A stretch of 15,677 nucleotides of DNA from JAZDFH01 sp043808035 (GTDB lineage: Bacteria > Patescibacteriota > Minisyncoccia > UBA6257 > Colwellbacteraceae): NCBI GenBank assembly GCA_043808035.1, contig JAZDFH010000033.1:1-15677 (forward strand), in the 5' to 3' direction. Made by a program: the position numbers and the translations under genes. Position 1 is the stretch's first letter. Every line of letters starts with the position of its first letter. Positions 8,197 to 15,042 of the stretch are shown here, piece by piece. Below the pieces are notes generated by a model, which saw only the letters and a program-made list of their open reading frames with translations, did no database searches and was not told the origin of the DNA.

Positions 8197-8270
8197 ATTT
8201 TTTGATGTATTTTTGAAGTTTTAAGTTTTTAGTTGCAATTTTGAATTTTGAATTTTAAGTTTTGATTTTA
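8197..8270. repeat. Degenerate heptamer tandem repeat (TTTTGAA/TTTTAAG type)
   Basis: Between gatB and rplK the plus strand shows seven-base periodicity: TTTTGAA twice in a row, then TTTTAAG and TTTTGAT, preceded by diverged copies (TTTTGAAG, TTTTAAG, TTTTTAG). The sequence has stops and no coding character. Together with flanking AT-rich sequence it accounts for the 202-base stretch 8105-8306, where no gene is visible. Function unknown; similar short AT-rich heptamer arrays occur between genes in other bacteria. Confidence 0.6.
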
Positions 8271-8306
8271 TACAGATATTTTCACCACAAACACACTCCC
8301 TATATA

Positions 8307-8339
8307 GCAAAAAAAGAACACCTTGTGTTCTTTTTTTGC
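8307..8339 (-). terminator. Strong intrinsic terminator downstream of rplK
   Basis: Perfect 15-base arms (8307-8321 and 8325-8339) with a three-base loop: GC, seven A, GAACAC, loop, GTGTTC, seven T, GC. On the minus strand GAACAC/GTGTTC forms the stem and a seven-U tract follows. It lies 35 bases after the rplK stop and could act in both directions. Confidence 0.9.
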
Positions 8340-8374
8340 ATGATTCATGATTCCAGGTTCATGCTTTTTATTAC

Positions 8375-8800
8375 TTATTCCTCTACTTGAATTCCCATTG
8401 AACGAGCAGTCCCTGCAAGAATCTTAGTCGCTTCAAGGATATCATATGCGTTCAAATCCTCTTTTTTCCGTGCAGCAATTTCCTCAAGCTGTTTCTGTGT
8501 TACTTTCCCAACCTTGTTTTTGTTCGGCACCCCGGATCCTTTCAGTACACCAGCCGCCTTCCGTAACAAATCAGACGCCGGTGGAGTTTTAAGAATAAAT
8601 GTAAAACTTCTATCTTCAAAGATAGTAATTTCCGCAGGAATGATATCACCAACCATCTCCCGTGTCGCTTCATTGAACTTGGTACAAAACTCTTGAATAT
8701 TCACACCATGCTGACCAAGTGCAGGACCAATCGGCGGAGCAGGATTTGCTTTCGCCGCCCCAATTTGCAATTTTAATGTTGTTTTTACTTTCTTTGCCAT
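8375..8800 (-). CDS. rplK: 50S ribosomal protein L11 (uL11)
   Basis: Part of the GTPase-associated centre at the base of the ribosomal stalk, binding 23S rRNA. The 141 residues are full length: N-terminal domain with LKLQIGAAKANPAPPIGPAL and GQHGVNIQEFCTKFN, the linker KTPPASDLL, and the rRNA-binding C-terminal domain with KGSGVPNKNKVGKVT and ILAGTARSMGI. It follows nusG by 63 bases but has its own promoter candidate, and a strong terminator follows, so rplA (L1), its usual partner, is not next to it. There is no Shine-Dalgarno before the ATG. Confidence 0.98.
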   Translation of the reverse strand: MAKKVKTTLKLQIGAAKANPAPPIGPALGQHGVNIQEFCTKFNEATREMVGDIIPAEITIFEDRSFTFILKTPPASDLLRKAAGVLKGSGVPNKNKVGKVTQKQLEEIAARKKEDLNAYDILEATKILAGTARSMGIQVEE

Positions 8801-8809
8801 ATTTTTATG

Positions 8810-8837
8810 ATTGTATACTGTTTTTTTTATCCGTCAA
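8810..8837 (-). promoter_or_regulatory. Candidate promoter directly in front of rplK
   Basis: On the minus strand TTGACG (8837-8832), a 16-base spacer and TACAAT (8815-8810) form a good sigma70-like promoter. The expected start is near 8803, three bases before the rplK ATG at 8800, so transcripts from it would be nearly leaderless. It has the same spacing as the tRNA-operon promoter (TTGACA-16-TACAAT). Confidence 0.5.
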
Positions 8838-8863
8838 TGAGAAACTTCTTAAACGCTCTTAAC

Positions 8864-9427
8864 TTAAATCTTCTTTATCTGCAATGAATCAAGCTCAACT
8901 GCAGTGTCTCTGCCAAATACAGGCACCATGACTTTTACTCTCCCTCGTTGTTCATCAACCTCGGAAATTTTACCATCATAATCCTTAAACGGACCATCAG
9001 TAATACGTACAACATCACCAACAATTACATCAACCTTAAACTTCGGCTCCCCTGCATTCATACGCCGCATCAGAGAGTCTACTTCTTCATACGAAAGTGG
9101 TGTAGGATCAGTACTATCCGCACCAACAAAACCGGTAACTCTCGGAGTATTTCGTACAACATACCATGAATCCGCTTCCATAAGCATTTCAACAAGTACA
9201 TACCCCGGATATACTTTCTCCTCAACCGTGATACGTTTTCCGTTACGAATTTTAATCTTCTTTTCCTTCGGAACAATGATATTAAAAATCTTGTCATTCA
9301 TTGCAAGAGAATCAACCCGCTGCCGCAAATACCGGGCAACCGCATCTTCATACCCAGAATACGTATGCACCGCATACCACTGTCGAATTCCTTTTTTTTC
9401 AGCCTTAAATGCCCTCTTTAATGTCAT
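8864..9427 (-). CDS. nusG: Transcription termination/antitermination protein NusG
   Basis: RNA polymerase-associated elongation factor that couples transcription to translation and Rho. The 187 residues have an N-terminal NGN domain (about 15-120: RQWYAVHTYSGYEDAVARYL, then YPGYVLVEM, WYVVRNTPRVTGFVG) and a C-terminal KOW domain (about 130-187: VGDVVRITDGPFKDYDGKIS, then GRVKVMVPVFGRDTAVELD). Length is close to the family norm. It starts four bases after the secE stop, so the two are certainly in one operon. No Shine-Dalgarno is visible, so translation is probably coupled to secE. Confidence 0.97.
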   Translation of the reverse strand: MTLKRAFKAEKKGIRQWYAVHTYSGYEDAVARYLRQRVDSLAMNDKIFNIIVPKEKKIKIRNGKRITVEEKVYPGYVLVEMLMEADSWYVVRNTPRVTGFVGADSTDPTPLSYEEVDSLMRRMNAGEPKFKVDVIVGDVVRITDGPFKDYDGKISEVDEQRGRVKVMVPVFGRDTAVELDSLQIKKI

Positions 9428-9431
9428 ACCG

Positions 9432-9617
9432 TTAATGAATAACTTGCTTCAAAATATATAAATTAAAAAAATCAAACGCGCCTAAAACAGCAGCAACGAT
9501 TAATGAAACAGCGATTACAATAATCACCATCCTTATTGTTTCATCTCGGGTCGGCCAATTGACTCGTTTCAATTCACGCCTTGACTCTAATAAAAATAAC
9601 TTAAATTTGTTTACCAT
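9432..9617 (-). CDS. secE: Preprotein translocase subunit SecE
   Basis: Small essential subunit of the SecYEG membrane channel. From the ATG at 9617 the protein has 61 residues: an amphipathic N-terminal helix with the family motif ELKRVNWPTRDET (15-27) and one transmembrane helix (about 29-53: MVIIVIAVSLIVAAVLGAF). An in-frame TTG at 9647 would add ten residues unlike the family, so the ATG was preferred. Single-helix form and length are typical of most bacteria. It precedes nusG, the near-universal bacterial order. The upstream 80 bases hold a TATAAA (9660-9655) but no good -35, so the operon promoter is not resolved. Confidence 0.95.
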   Translation of the reverse strand: MVNKFKLFLLESRRELKRVNWPTRDETIRMVIIVIAVSLIVAAVLGAFDFFNLYILKQVIH

Positions 9618-9727
9618 TTTACCAAATAAAACACATCGAAAACCCAACGTGCTCTTTATACCTTGACAACTCTACCATAAAGGATAGTGCTTGTCTACTA
9701 TGAGAGCTGTATTCAATAAGTATTTGA

Positions 9728-11659
9728 TTACAAATCCAGATTCCCTACGAGATGACAATGTGTCATGATGAAATGCTTGCGTGGCGCCACTTCGCTACCC
9801 ATCAAAATATCAAAAAGGCGATCTGTTTCACGTGCATCCTCTATAGTTACTCGTTTTAACATGCGGGTTTCCGGGTCCATAGTAGTTTCCCATAACTGGA
9901 GCGGATTCATTTCTCCCAACCCCTTATATCGCTGGATCGAAACCGTTTGTTTACCATCAAACGTCTTTAAAAGGGTCTCTTTATCATTATCAGAGTAAGC
10001 ATATTCTATCCGTTTTCCACTCTGAAGACGATATAATGGCGGTTGTGCAATATATAAATATCCCTGTTCAATCAGCATAGGGAAATGTCTATATACCAAA
10101 TTCAGTAACAGTGTTCGAATATGAGCGCCATCAACATCGGCATCAGTCATAATAATAATTTTATGATATCGCAGTTTATTAATGTTAAATTCATCAGCGA
10201 TAGCGGTACCTATCGCAATAATAAATGATCGTATCTCTTTGTTCGCAAGCATTTTGTCCATACGAGCCTTTTCAACATTCAAAATCTTACCCCGAAGCGG
10301 CAATATGGCTTGTGTCCGTCTATCTCTCCCTTGTTTTGCGCTTCCACCCGCACTATCTCCTTCCACAATGAATAACTCCCCTTCTTCCGCTTTTCTCGTT
10401 TGGCAATCTGCCAATTTACCAGGAAGAGTTAGCCCTTCCAAAATACCTTTCCGTAAAATAGTATCTTTCGCCGCTTTTGCAGCCTTACGAGCCCTTGCGG
10501 CAAGAAAAGCTTTTTCTATAATCGGCCGCGCATCATTGGGATTTTTTTCTAGAAATTCACGCAATGTCTCACCCGCAACAGCCTCAACGGCGCTTCTCGC
10601 TTCCGTGTTCCCTAATCGAGCCTTTGTCTGCCCTTCAAATTGAGGCTCTGCAATTTTAATGGAAACAATAGCCACCAAACCTTCTCTCACATCATCGCCT
10701 GTTAAATTTTCATCCTTCTCTTTGATTAAATTATTGGTTCTCGCATAATCATTCAACACTCGAGTTAATGCAGATCGAAATCCCGTCAAATGCATTCCTC
10801 CATCGATAGTATGAATATTGTTTGCAAAACTCAATTCATGCGTTTCGATACCATCATTATAGGCCAACGCCAGTTCTATCTGAATACCTTCATATTCCCT
10901 CTCTGCAAAAAAAATCGATGGATGGACAACCTTATCACCATCTTCATTAAGATATTTAATAAAAGATTTTATACCTGAATCAAATCTATAAGCATAATAT
11001 TGCGGAACCTCTTCACGTTCATCAATGACTACAATACGAACACCTCTTGTTAAATATGCCTGTTGCCGTAAATGATGCAATACCCGTTTTAAATCATATT
11101 CAGTTACGGGGAAAATCGTGTTATCCGCTTTAAAAGAAATCTTTGTCCCTGTCTTATCCGTCTTATCAATCTTTCTGACTGCCTTGACCGGCTTTCCTTG
11201 TATATACTCTTGCATATACACATTTCCGTTTTGGTATATTTCTGCGCGTAATCCAATAGAAAGTGCGTTTACGACCGAGACACCAACACCATGTAAACCA
11301 CCTGAAACTTTATATGCACCTTTTTCAAACTTACCACCTGCATGCAGGGTTGTTAGTACAGTCTCCAATGCTGATTTTTTAGTCACCGAGTGAACATCAA
11401 CAGGGATTCCACGCCCATCATCTAAAACGCTCACCCATCCATCTTTAAGTAAACGCACTTCTATATCGCGAGCATATCCTCCCATCGCTTCGTCGATACT
11501 GTTATCAACAACTTCCCAAATAAGATGATGAAGTCCGTCAACGCCTGTTGAACCAATATACATCCCCGGTCTTTTCCTCACAGGATCAAGCCCCTCCAAA
11601 ACTTGAATGTTTTTAGCCGTATACGTTGATTCGTTATTCTGCTTTTTTTCTCTTGCCAT
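9728..11659 (-). CDS. gyrB: DNA gyrase subunit B
   Basis: ATPase subunit of the type IIA topoisomerase that introduces negative supercoils. The 643-residue protein has the GHKL ATPase domain (E49 and N53 in EVVDNSIDEA; D81 in LDDGRGIP; GGLHGVGVSVVNALS at 120-134), the transducer with QTKARLGN (K346), and the TOPRIM domain (E433 in VEGDSAGG; D506, D508 and D510 in TDADVDGAH). The C-terminal RYKGLGEMNPLQLWETTMDP is characteristic of GyrB. It lacks the large insert of E. coli GyrB. The ATG at 11659 (MAREKKQ) is preferred to an in-frame GTG at 11746, whose 29-residue extension overlaps the leader. gyrA is not adjacent. No clear terminator follows before secE. Confidence 0.96.
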   Translation of the reverse strand: MAREKKQNNESTYTAKNIQVLEGLDPVRKRPGMYIGSTGVDGLHHLIWEVVDNSIDEAMGGYARDIEVRLLKDGWVSVLDDGRGIPVDVHSVTKKSALETVLTTLHAGGKFEKGAYKVSGGLHGVGVSVVNALSIGLRAEIYQNGNVYMQEYIQGKPVKAVRKIDKTDKTGTKISFKADNTIFPVTEYDLKRVLHHLRQQAYLTRGVRIVVIDEREEVPQYYAYRFDSGIKSFIKYLNEDGDKVVHPSIFFAEREYEGIQIELALAYNDGIETHELSFANNIHTIDGGMHLTGFRSALTRVLNDYARTNNLIKEKDENLTGDDVREGLVAIVSIKIAEPQFEGQTKARLGNTEARSAVEAVAGETLREFLEKNPNDARPIIEKAFLAARARKAAKAAKDTILRKGILEGLTLPGKLADCQTRKAEEGELFIVEGDSAGGSAKQGRDRRTQAILPLRGKILNVEKARMDKMLANKEIRSFIIAIGTAIADEFNINKLRYHKIIIMTDADVDGAHIRTLLLNLVYRHFPMLIEQGYLYIAQPPLYRLQSGKRIEYAYSDNDKETLLKTFDGKQTVSIQRYKGLGEMNPLQLWETTMDPETRMLKRVTIEDARETDRLFDILMGSEVAPRKHFIMTHCHLVGNLDL

Positions 11660-11764
11660 ATAAATATACACTTTCAATTGAGGTAATAAACTTATGAAGC
11701 CTCCAAGATATGTATTCTTGGGGGTTCGCTTATCTCTCCACGACACCTCTCTCTATTTTCTATC

Positions 11765-11793
11765 AGTATACCAAAAAAAAACCATTTTCTCAA
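11765..11793 (-). promoter_or_regulatory. Strong promoter candidate for gyrB
   Basis: On the minus strand TTGAGA (11793-11788), a 17-base spacer and TATACT (11770-11765), preceded by TG to give the extended -10 TGGTATACT. Both hexamers match 5/6. Transcription would begin near 11758, leaving a leader of about 100 bases that contains a small hairpin (CCAAGA/TCTTGG, 11703-11721). A GGAGG overlaps that hairpin's edge but is about 35 bases from the ATG, too far to serve as its ribosome binding site. Confidence 0.65.
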
Positions 11794-11809
11794 TGATGTT
11801 CACTTGATC

Positions 11810-11831
11810 AAAAAGCGTTTCGAAACAAGCT
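11810..11831 (-). terminator. Weak terminator candidate after pheT
   Basis: On the minus strand AGC, a TT bulge, the palindrome GTTTCGAAAC and GCT are followed by five T. It lies about 65 bases past the pheT stop and ahead of the gyrB promoter, the right place to end the pheST transcript, but the stem is short and bulged. Confidence 0.35.
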
Positions 11832-11893
11832 AAAATACAATAAAAAATATCTCATTCCCACAGGTTAAACGCAATACTGGTATTATCGATTTT

Positions 11894-13873
11894 TTATCTT
11901 ATCTCTGCAAAACACGTCTCTACCACCTGTTTTTGTATATCTTGTAATAACACATCAACTTCTCCATCAGTCAGTGTTCTCTCGTCCGCACGAAATACAA
12001 TACGAAATGTTAAACTTTTCTTACCGTTACCGAGACTCGCGTCCTCGAAATAATCAAGCATATCAACATCCTCTACATACTCTTGTGATACCGATTGGAT
12101 TGTATTTAAAACATCACTGACACGTACATCTCCGTCCACCAAAAACGAAACATCACGAATAACCGCAGGATATCGAGGTATTGGCATGTATGCTCGCTCT
12201 TCGGTAACACAAGGGACTATCTTTTGGATAGAAAATTCCGCCACAGCTCGCTCTTTCGACATCCATTGAATATGACCTATAAGCACATCATCAACAATAA
12301 TAGATAACGTCATATCGTCTATTGTTGAAAAGGAAAAATCCGTCATCCCCAGTCGTTCGAGTACATCTTCAACAATTCCTTTTATCTCCAAAAATGCTCC
12401 TTCATGAATTGTTTCGATCGCAAAGCCGATACGCAAATCCTCTTTATCATGGGCAAAAACATTCCCTATCTCAAATATACGGATCGTGTCATATAATCGG
12501 TTATTTTTTTGACACACATCAATCAAACCGGGCACAATGCTTGTCCGTAAATAACGCTTGTCTTGGGCAATCGGATTTTCAAGTTCAATTGCCCGTTTTT
12601 CTATATTATCACATAGGTCGTATTGTTTTTTATCAGACAAAAAAGAATGTGTGAGCATTTCGTCGAAGCCTGCCGCTATAGAAATAATACGAAGCTGATC
12701 GGCAATACTCACTCGAGGTTCAACCTCCGGCGATCGTACTCCAATAAACGGTGGATTAGAAACAATTTTGTCATATCCATATATACGAATAACCTCTTCC
12801 GTCAGATCTTCAAATATCTCGATATCTGTTCGATACGAAGGGACTTCGACCCAAAAAACATTGGAATCATATTTCTTCTTTTTTTGATCAGATGATGCCA
12901 CAATTCGAAAATCAAGCATATTTAGACACGAAACTATATCCTTTCTTTTTAGTTCGATACCAATGAGTTTATTGAAACGGACTATATCGAATGAGATAAC
13001 TTTTCTTCCAGGGATTTTCTTATACACATCAACTGTATCGACCAAACGAGCATCAAGTATTTCTTCTAGAAGCTCATGTGCTCGATTCATACCATATTCG
13101 ACTAACATAGAACTTAGATTATGAGAAAATCGAACCGACGCATCTGTCGACAAATGCAGAAAAAGCGAGGTCTTCCTAATACTGACATAATCGAAACTTG
13201 CCGCCTCGACTATGATACGATTTGTCTTGGTAGTCGATTCCGCCCTTTTTCCACCTTTTATCCCGGCAATTGCTAATGGCCATTCAGAATCAGTTATTAA
13301 AAGCATAGATTGAGATAGCTCATGTTCTCCTCCATCCAGAGTCATAATTTTCTCTCCACTATGTGCGGTACGAACAATGATTGAAGGTATCCCCTTGTTC
13401 GTTCCTGCTATTTTAGCATAATCGAATGCATGCAAAGGTTGCCCAACCTCAAGCATGACATAGTTCATAATATCTACTACCGCATTGATCGGACGCATTC
13501 CACATTCCCGCAATATCTTCTGCATCCACTTTGGAGATGAACAAACTTTCTTGGGAATATCAAACACTCGAGCACTGTATCGTGGACATAATGAAAAATT
13601 TTTTACGTGTACGGTTATCGCTTCTTCTTTCTTTTTCGTATGTTTCAACTTTGGTTCACGAATAACATGATGTGTTCGAAAAATAGCCGCCGCTTCGCGA
13701 GCGATTCCCCAATGCGACGCAGCATCATAACGATTCGGAGTAAAAGAAACATCCAGTACCCCAATACCAGCATCCTCCGCTTCAAGAGAATGTAAACTCA
13801 ATAACTTTACAAGCTCTTTTTTACTGCCAACGTCCGGTACCAATTTTTTTATCAGTGAATACGAAAATTTCAT
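11894..13873 (-). CDS. pheT: Phenylalanyl-tRNA synthetase beta subunit, lacking the N-terminal OB domain
   Basis: Beta chain of the tetrameric PheRS, providing editing and tRNA binding. It has 659 residues against about 800 in E. coli. After the first helix region (MKFSYSLIKKLV...SLEAED, 1-34) it passes directly to LDVSFTPNRYDAASHWGIARE (40-60), so the EMAP-II-like tRNA-binding domain normally placed there is missing. The B3/B4 editing domain follows (about 98-275: PINAVVDIMNYVMLEVGQPL, MTLDGGEHEL, AIAGIKGG), then B5 (about 290-375: EVPSYRTDIEIFEDLTEEVI) and the C-terminal FDX-ACB domain (about 565-659: PRYPAVIRDVSFLV). The usual RFERG-type segment reads RFSHNLSS. pheT starts five bases after pheS. 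Confidence 0.96.
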   Translation of the reverse strand: MKFSYSLIKKLVPDVGSKKELVKLLSLHSLEAEDAGIGVLDVSFTPNRYDAASHWGIAREAAAIFRTHHVIREPKLKHTKKKEEAITVHVKNFSLCPRYSARVFDIPKKVCSSPKWMQKILRECGMRPINAVVDIMNYVMLEVGQPLHAFDYAKIAGTNKGIPSIIVRTAHSGEKIMTLDGGEHELSQSMLLITDSEWPLAIAGIKGGKRAESTTKTNRIIVEAASFDYVSIRKTSLFLHLSTDASVRFSHNLSSMLVEYGMNRAHELLEEILDARLVDTVDVYKKIPGRKVISFDIVRFNKLIGIELKRKDIVSCLNMLDFRIVASSDQKKKKYDSNVFWVEVPSYRTDIEIFEDLTEEVIRIYGYDKIVSNPPFIGVRSPEVEPRVSIADQLRIISIAAGFDEMLTHSFLSDKKQYDLCDNIEKRAIELENPIAQDKRYLRTSIVPGLIDVCQKNNRLYDTIRIFEIGNVFAHDKEDLRIGFAIETIHEGAFLEIKGIVEDVLERLGMTDFSFSTIDDMTLSIIVDDVLIGHIQWMSKERAVAEFSIQKIVPCVTEERAYMPIPRYPAVIRDVSFLVDGDVRVSDVLNTIQSVSQEYVEDVDMLDYFEDASLGNGKKSLTFRIVFRADERTLTDGEVDVLLQDIQKQVVETCFAEIR

Positions 13874-13878
13874 AGTTG

Positions 13879-14880
13879 TTATGTCCGAAATTGTTTCACA
13901 AAACGCATATCTCCATCATATAAGAAACGAATATCCGGAATTTGATATTTTATCATTGCAAGTCTATCGATACACATTCCAAATGCAAAGCCTTGAACTT
14001 TTTTCGGATCAATCCCCGCATACCGAAAGACAGCGGGATGAACCATACCTGCCCCCATGACTTCAAGCCACTTCCCTTTAAATCGGACATCAACTTCTAG
14101 TCCCGGTTCAACAAATGGGAAATAACTGACACGGTAACGAAAGTCTATTTCCTTACCGAAAAACATTCGGAAAAATTCTTCAATAACGAATTTAAAATTG
14201 CCAATCGTTATATCTTTTCCAACCATCAACCCTTCGAATTGATAAAAATTTATCTCATGAGAAGCATCCATTGCCTCATAACGAAATGTTCTCCCTGGGA
14301 CAACTATTTGGAACGGTGGTTCATGAGTCTCCATATATCTGATTTGCACAGGACTTGTATGCGTTCGAAGAAGGAGCCTATCGTTTTTTCTTCCTATCTT
14401 CGTCTGTTCTTCCTTCTTGATCCAAAATGTATCCCACATCTCGCGAGCAGGATGATCAGTTGGGATATTCAACGCATCAAAATTATAATATTCGGTCTCA
14501 AGCTCCGGTCCATCTACAACAGAGAAATTCATATGCATAAATATCTCTCTCATCTTTTTATCAACAATCGATAATGGATGCATATGTCCTGTCCCTTTTT
14601 TAATAGCGGGACGAGTGATGTCAAACTTATTTCTATAAGTGGTATGACTGAATGACTTTTTCTTTTCTTCAATAATACCAAAAATATCTTCACAAAGTGT
14701 TTGATAGAGTGACCCCTGTGTCTTTCTCTCAGCAAGAGGAAGATCCTTTAATGAACGCAATAATCCTGTAATAACACCCTTCCTACCAATATAGTGAATA
14801 CGAATACGTTCAATATCTTCGTACGATTGTGCGTTTTTAATTTCTTCAAAAGCTTTTGTTCGTAATGCTTCTGTATCCAT
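13879..14880 (-). CDS. pheS: Phenylalanyl-tRNA synthetase alpha subunit
   Basis: Catalytic chain of PheRS, 333 residues. An N-terminal helical arm (about 1-80, with HYIGRKGVITGLLRSL) leads to the class II core: HPLSIVDKKMREIF (101-114), DGPELETEYYNFDALNIP, motif 2 FRYEAMDASHEINFYQFEG (199-217), FPFVEPGLEVDV (254-265) and motif 3 in GFAFGMCIDRLAMIKY (297-312). The start is the ATG at 14880 (MDTEALRTKAFEEI); the frame is open further upstream, but that region is the tRNA gene, so those codons are not translated. The tRNA ends 15 bases before this ATG, so tRNA, pheS and pheT share one transcript. Only a weak purine-rich AAGAGA precedes the start. Confidence 0.96.
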   Translation of the reverse strand: MDTEALRTKAFEEIKNAQSYEDIERIRIHYIGRKGVITGLLRSLKDLPLAERKTQGSLYQTLCEDIFGIIEEKKKSFSHTTYRNKFDITRPAIKKGTGHMHPLSIVDKKMREIFMHMNFSVVDGPELETEYYNFDALNIPTDHPAREMWDTFWIKKEEQTKIGRKNDRLLLRTHTSPVQIRYMETHEPPFQIVVPGRTFRYEAMDASHEINFYQFEGLMVGKDITIGNFKFVIEEFFRMFFGKEIDFRYRVSYFPFVEPGLEVDVRFKGKWLEVMGAGMVHPAVFRYAGIDPKKVQGFAFGMCIDRLAMIKYQIPDIRFLYDGDMRFVKQFRT

Positions 14881-14895
14881 ACTTTTATCTCTTTG

Positions 14896-14967
14896 TTGCG
14901 GAGGCGGGAGTTGAACCCGCTTCTGGAGCTTATGAGGCTCCCGAGATAACCGTTTCTCTACTCCGCG
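14896..14967 (-). tRNA. Initiator tRNA-fMet (CAU)
   Basis: A complete 72-base cloverleaf on the minus strand: acceptor CGCGGAG/CTCCGCA, D-arm GAGA-AACGGTTA-TCTC, anticodon arm GGAGC-CTCATAA-GCTCC, four-base variable loop AGAA, T-arm GCGGG-TTCAACT-CCCGC, discriminator A73. Anticodon CAU is at 14934-14932. Position 1 is C opposite A72, the unpaired end that marks bacterial initiators and permits formylation, and pair 11-24 is A-U (purine-pyrimidine), another initiator mark. The anticodon stem carries A29-U41, G30-C40, C31-G39 instead of the usual three G-C pairs. CCA is not encoded (CAA follows A73). It heads the pheST operon. Confidence 0.93.
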
Positions 14968-14980
14968 GTCTATTGGAAGC

Positions 14981-15008
14981 ATTGTATAACAATACAAGAA
15001 GCTGTCAA
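14981..15008 (-). promoter_or_regulatory. Promoter of the tRNA-fMet-pheS-pheT operon
   Basis: On the minus strand a perfect -35 TTGACA (15008-15003), a 16-base spacer and TACAAT (14986-14981). Transcription would start about seven bases before the tRNA. The -10 and spacer overlap an inverted repeat TTGTAT-4-ATACAA (14982-14997) that could be an operator, though this may be chance in AT-rich DNA. The -35 directly abuts the U-tract of the upstream terminator. Confidence 0.7.
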
Positions 15009-15038
15009 AAGCCTTCACTCAAATGAGTGGAGGCTTTT
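15007..15038 (-). terminator. Intrinsic terminator of the response-regulator gene
   Basis: Arms AAAAGCCTTCACTC (15007-15020) and GAGTGGAGGCTTTT (15025-15038) with a four-base loop form a 14-pair stem, with one A-C mismatch in the minus-strand RNA, followed by a short U-tract. It begins four bases after the stop codon at 15043. Confidence 0.8.
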
Positions 15039-15042
15039 CAGG

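Noticed and set aside
9648..9727. Small RNA or tRNA upstream of secE, with a plus-strand TTGACA at 9663
   Set aside because: No cloverleaf, no -10 at suitable distance from the TTGACA and no stable hairpin with U-tract.
10182..10643. 153-codon open frame on the plus strand inside gyrB
   Set aside because: Antisense to the conserved TOPRIM and transducer regions of gyrB, with no promoter, start context or family motif.
11660..11746. 29-residue N-terminal extension of GyrB from GTG 11746
   Set aside because: It has no counterpart in GyrB, runs through the leader hairpin, and the ATG at 11659 gives the normal N-terminus.
14881..15018. 46-residue N-terminal extension of PheS
   Set aside because: The frame is open, but it translates through the tRNA-fMet gene and the family start matches the ATG at 14880.
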